From contig FR901610.1 in NCBI GenBank assembly GCA_000438015.1, positions 40,174 to 55,546 on the forward strand: a stretch of DNA of 15,373 nt, written 5' to 3'. The notes beneath the pieces are model-generated. The model had not been told where the DNA came from and made no database searches. It saw nothing but the letters and a program-made list of their open reading frames with translations. Each line of letters starts with the position of its first letter. Position 1 is the stretch's first letter. Positions 15,001 to 15,373 of this stretch are shown here, one piece after another. Source of the DNA: Coraliomargarita sp. CAG:312 (lineage in GTDB: Bacteria > Verrucomicrobiota > Verrucomicrobiia > Opitutales > Intestinicryptomonadaceae). A program made the translations under genes and the position numbers.

Positions 15001-15095
15001 TATCCCACTGTAAAATAGGCGCAATACACATGCGTTAATACGATTTCATCATGGCGCGACGGAAATAAAATTCTAAAAATTGCGCCAAGTTAGGG

Positions 15096-15126
15096 AAAAA
15101 GCGCGGGAAAATCCGCGCTTTTTTTT
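15096..15126. terminator. Strong intrinsic terminator after the esterase gene
   Basis: Stem GCGCGG (15101-15106) with CCGCGC (15113-15118), 6-base loop, followed by eight T. A run of five A on the left pairs with the first T residues, so it may also work on the minus strand. It separates the hydrolase operon from the 6S RNA gene. Confidence 0.9.
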
Positions 15127-15191
15127 GCGCCATTATTCATTAATAAATGTTGGAGAATAACCTATTAAAAAATTCCGCTGCCAAGAAAAAC

Positions 15192-15222
15192 TTGAAATCT
15201 CAGACGGCGTATGCAATATAAT
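15192..15222 (+). promoter_or_regulatory. Promoter of the 6S RNA gene
   Basis: TTGAAA at 15192-15197 and a perfect TATAAT at 15217-15222 lie 19 bases apart. The predicted start, 7-8 bases after the -10 box, is 15229-15230, exactly where the RNA closing stem begins. The long spacer equals that of the dhaK promoter candidate. Confidence 0.75.
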
Positions 15223-15229
15223 AAATACG

Positions 15230-15373
15230 ACCTCTGCAGTGTTCGAGACTGCCCTACCGGTTCCCCGCCTTAATGACAATATTTAGGGAGCTTGACCTGA
15301 GGCGATGGCTGTCAGGCCGTTTTCAGACGGAAGGCAAAAGTCGCATCGGAAGCACCCACCTCGTTTTAGGAGG
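15230..15373 (+). ncRNA. ssrS: 6S RNA, 3' end at or just beyond the window edge
   Basis: 6S RNA mimics an open promoter, binds the housekeeping RNA polymerase and lowers transcription in stationary phase. The 5' end CCTCTGCAGTGTTCGAGACTG and the 3' end with AGCACCCACCTCG then AGGAGG have the conserved ends of the family, including GTTCG on the 5' side and CACCCACCT on the 3' side, as I recall from proteobacterial examples. The termini pair through CCTC at 15231-15234 and GAGG at 15370-15373. The middle (GGCGATGGCTGTCAGGCCG, then AAGGCAAAAGTCGCATCGG) could form the two sides of the central bubble and the apical arm. The 144 bases seen are slightly below the usual 160-200, so a few bases may lie past the window. 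A well-placed promoter precedes it. Confidence 0.82.

Overview
The window looks like a chromosomal segment from a member of the PVC group, most likely a host-associated or anaerobic Verrucomicrobiota (Opitutales, Kiritimatiellae or Victivallales-like). That placement is an inference. It rests on an HzsA-related protein fused to an SUMF domain, a DUF6528 protein, a secreted cupin of the kind I associate with Verrucomicrobia and Planctomycetes, intermediate GC, and weak or absent Shine-Dalgarno sites at several starts. I see no insertion sequence, phage, CRISPR, tRNA or rRNA.

Layout. (1) 2-877, plus strand: the 3' part of a DUF6528-type beta-propeller gene, closed by a bidirectional terminator at about 932-965. 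(2) 1027-8654, minus strand: a run of five genes in the order dhaK, dhaL, lsrF-like, an HzsA-like multidomain secreted protein, and a cupin lipoprotein. The first three look like a cytoplasmic pathway in which a dihydroxyacetone-type kinase acts with an LsrF-type thiolase/aldolase. The last two are exported. A perfect 10-bp inverted repeat overlaps the likely -35 box of dhaK and is a good operator candidate. (3) 9092-9940, minus strand: a lone patatin-like phospholipase. (4) 10076-14071, plus strand: a tightly packed run made of a DRE-TIM aldolase broken by a 17-bp tandem duplication, a clan-D (GH36-like) glycosidase and a DUF4886 SGNH hydrolase. A further alpha/beta-hydrolase esterase (14158-15000) follows, possibly with its own promoter. 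Three exported hydrolases in a row suggest attack on an acylated, alpha-linked glycan. (5) 15096-15373: a strong terminator, then a sigma70-type promoter and a 6S RNA gene at the window edge.

Together the two operons read as a small carbohydrate-utilisation neighbourhood. Plus-strand enzymes would deacylate and cut a glycan outside the cytoplasm. Minus-strand enzymes would phosphorylate a short ketose or diketone and split it to DHAP-level products. The substrate cannot be named from sequence. The points most worth a second look are the 17-bp duplication that breaks the aldolase, the dhaK-dhaL-lsrF combination without lsrK, lsrG or dhaM in view, and the HzsA-like protein with two CXXCH haem motifs and a degenerate SUMF domain.
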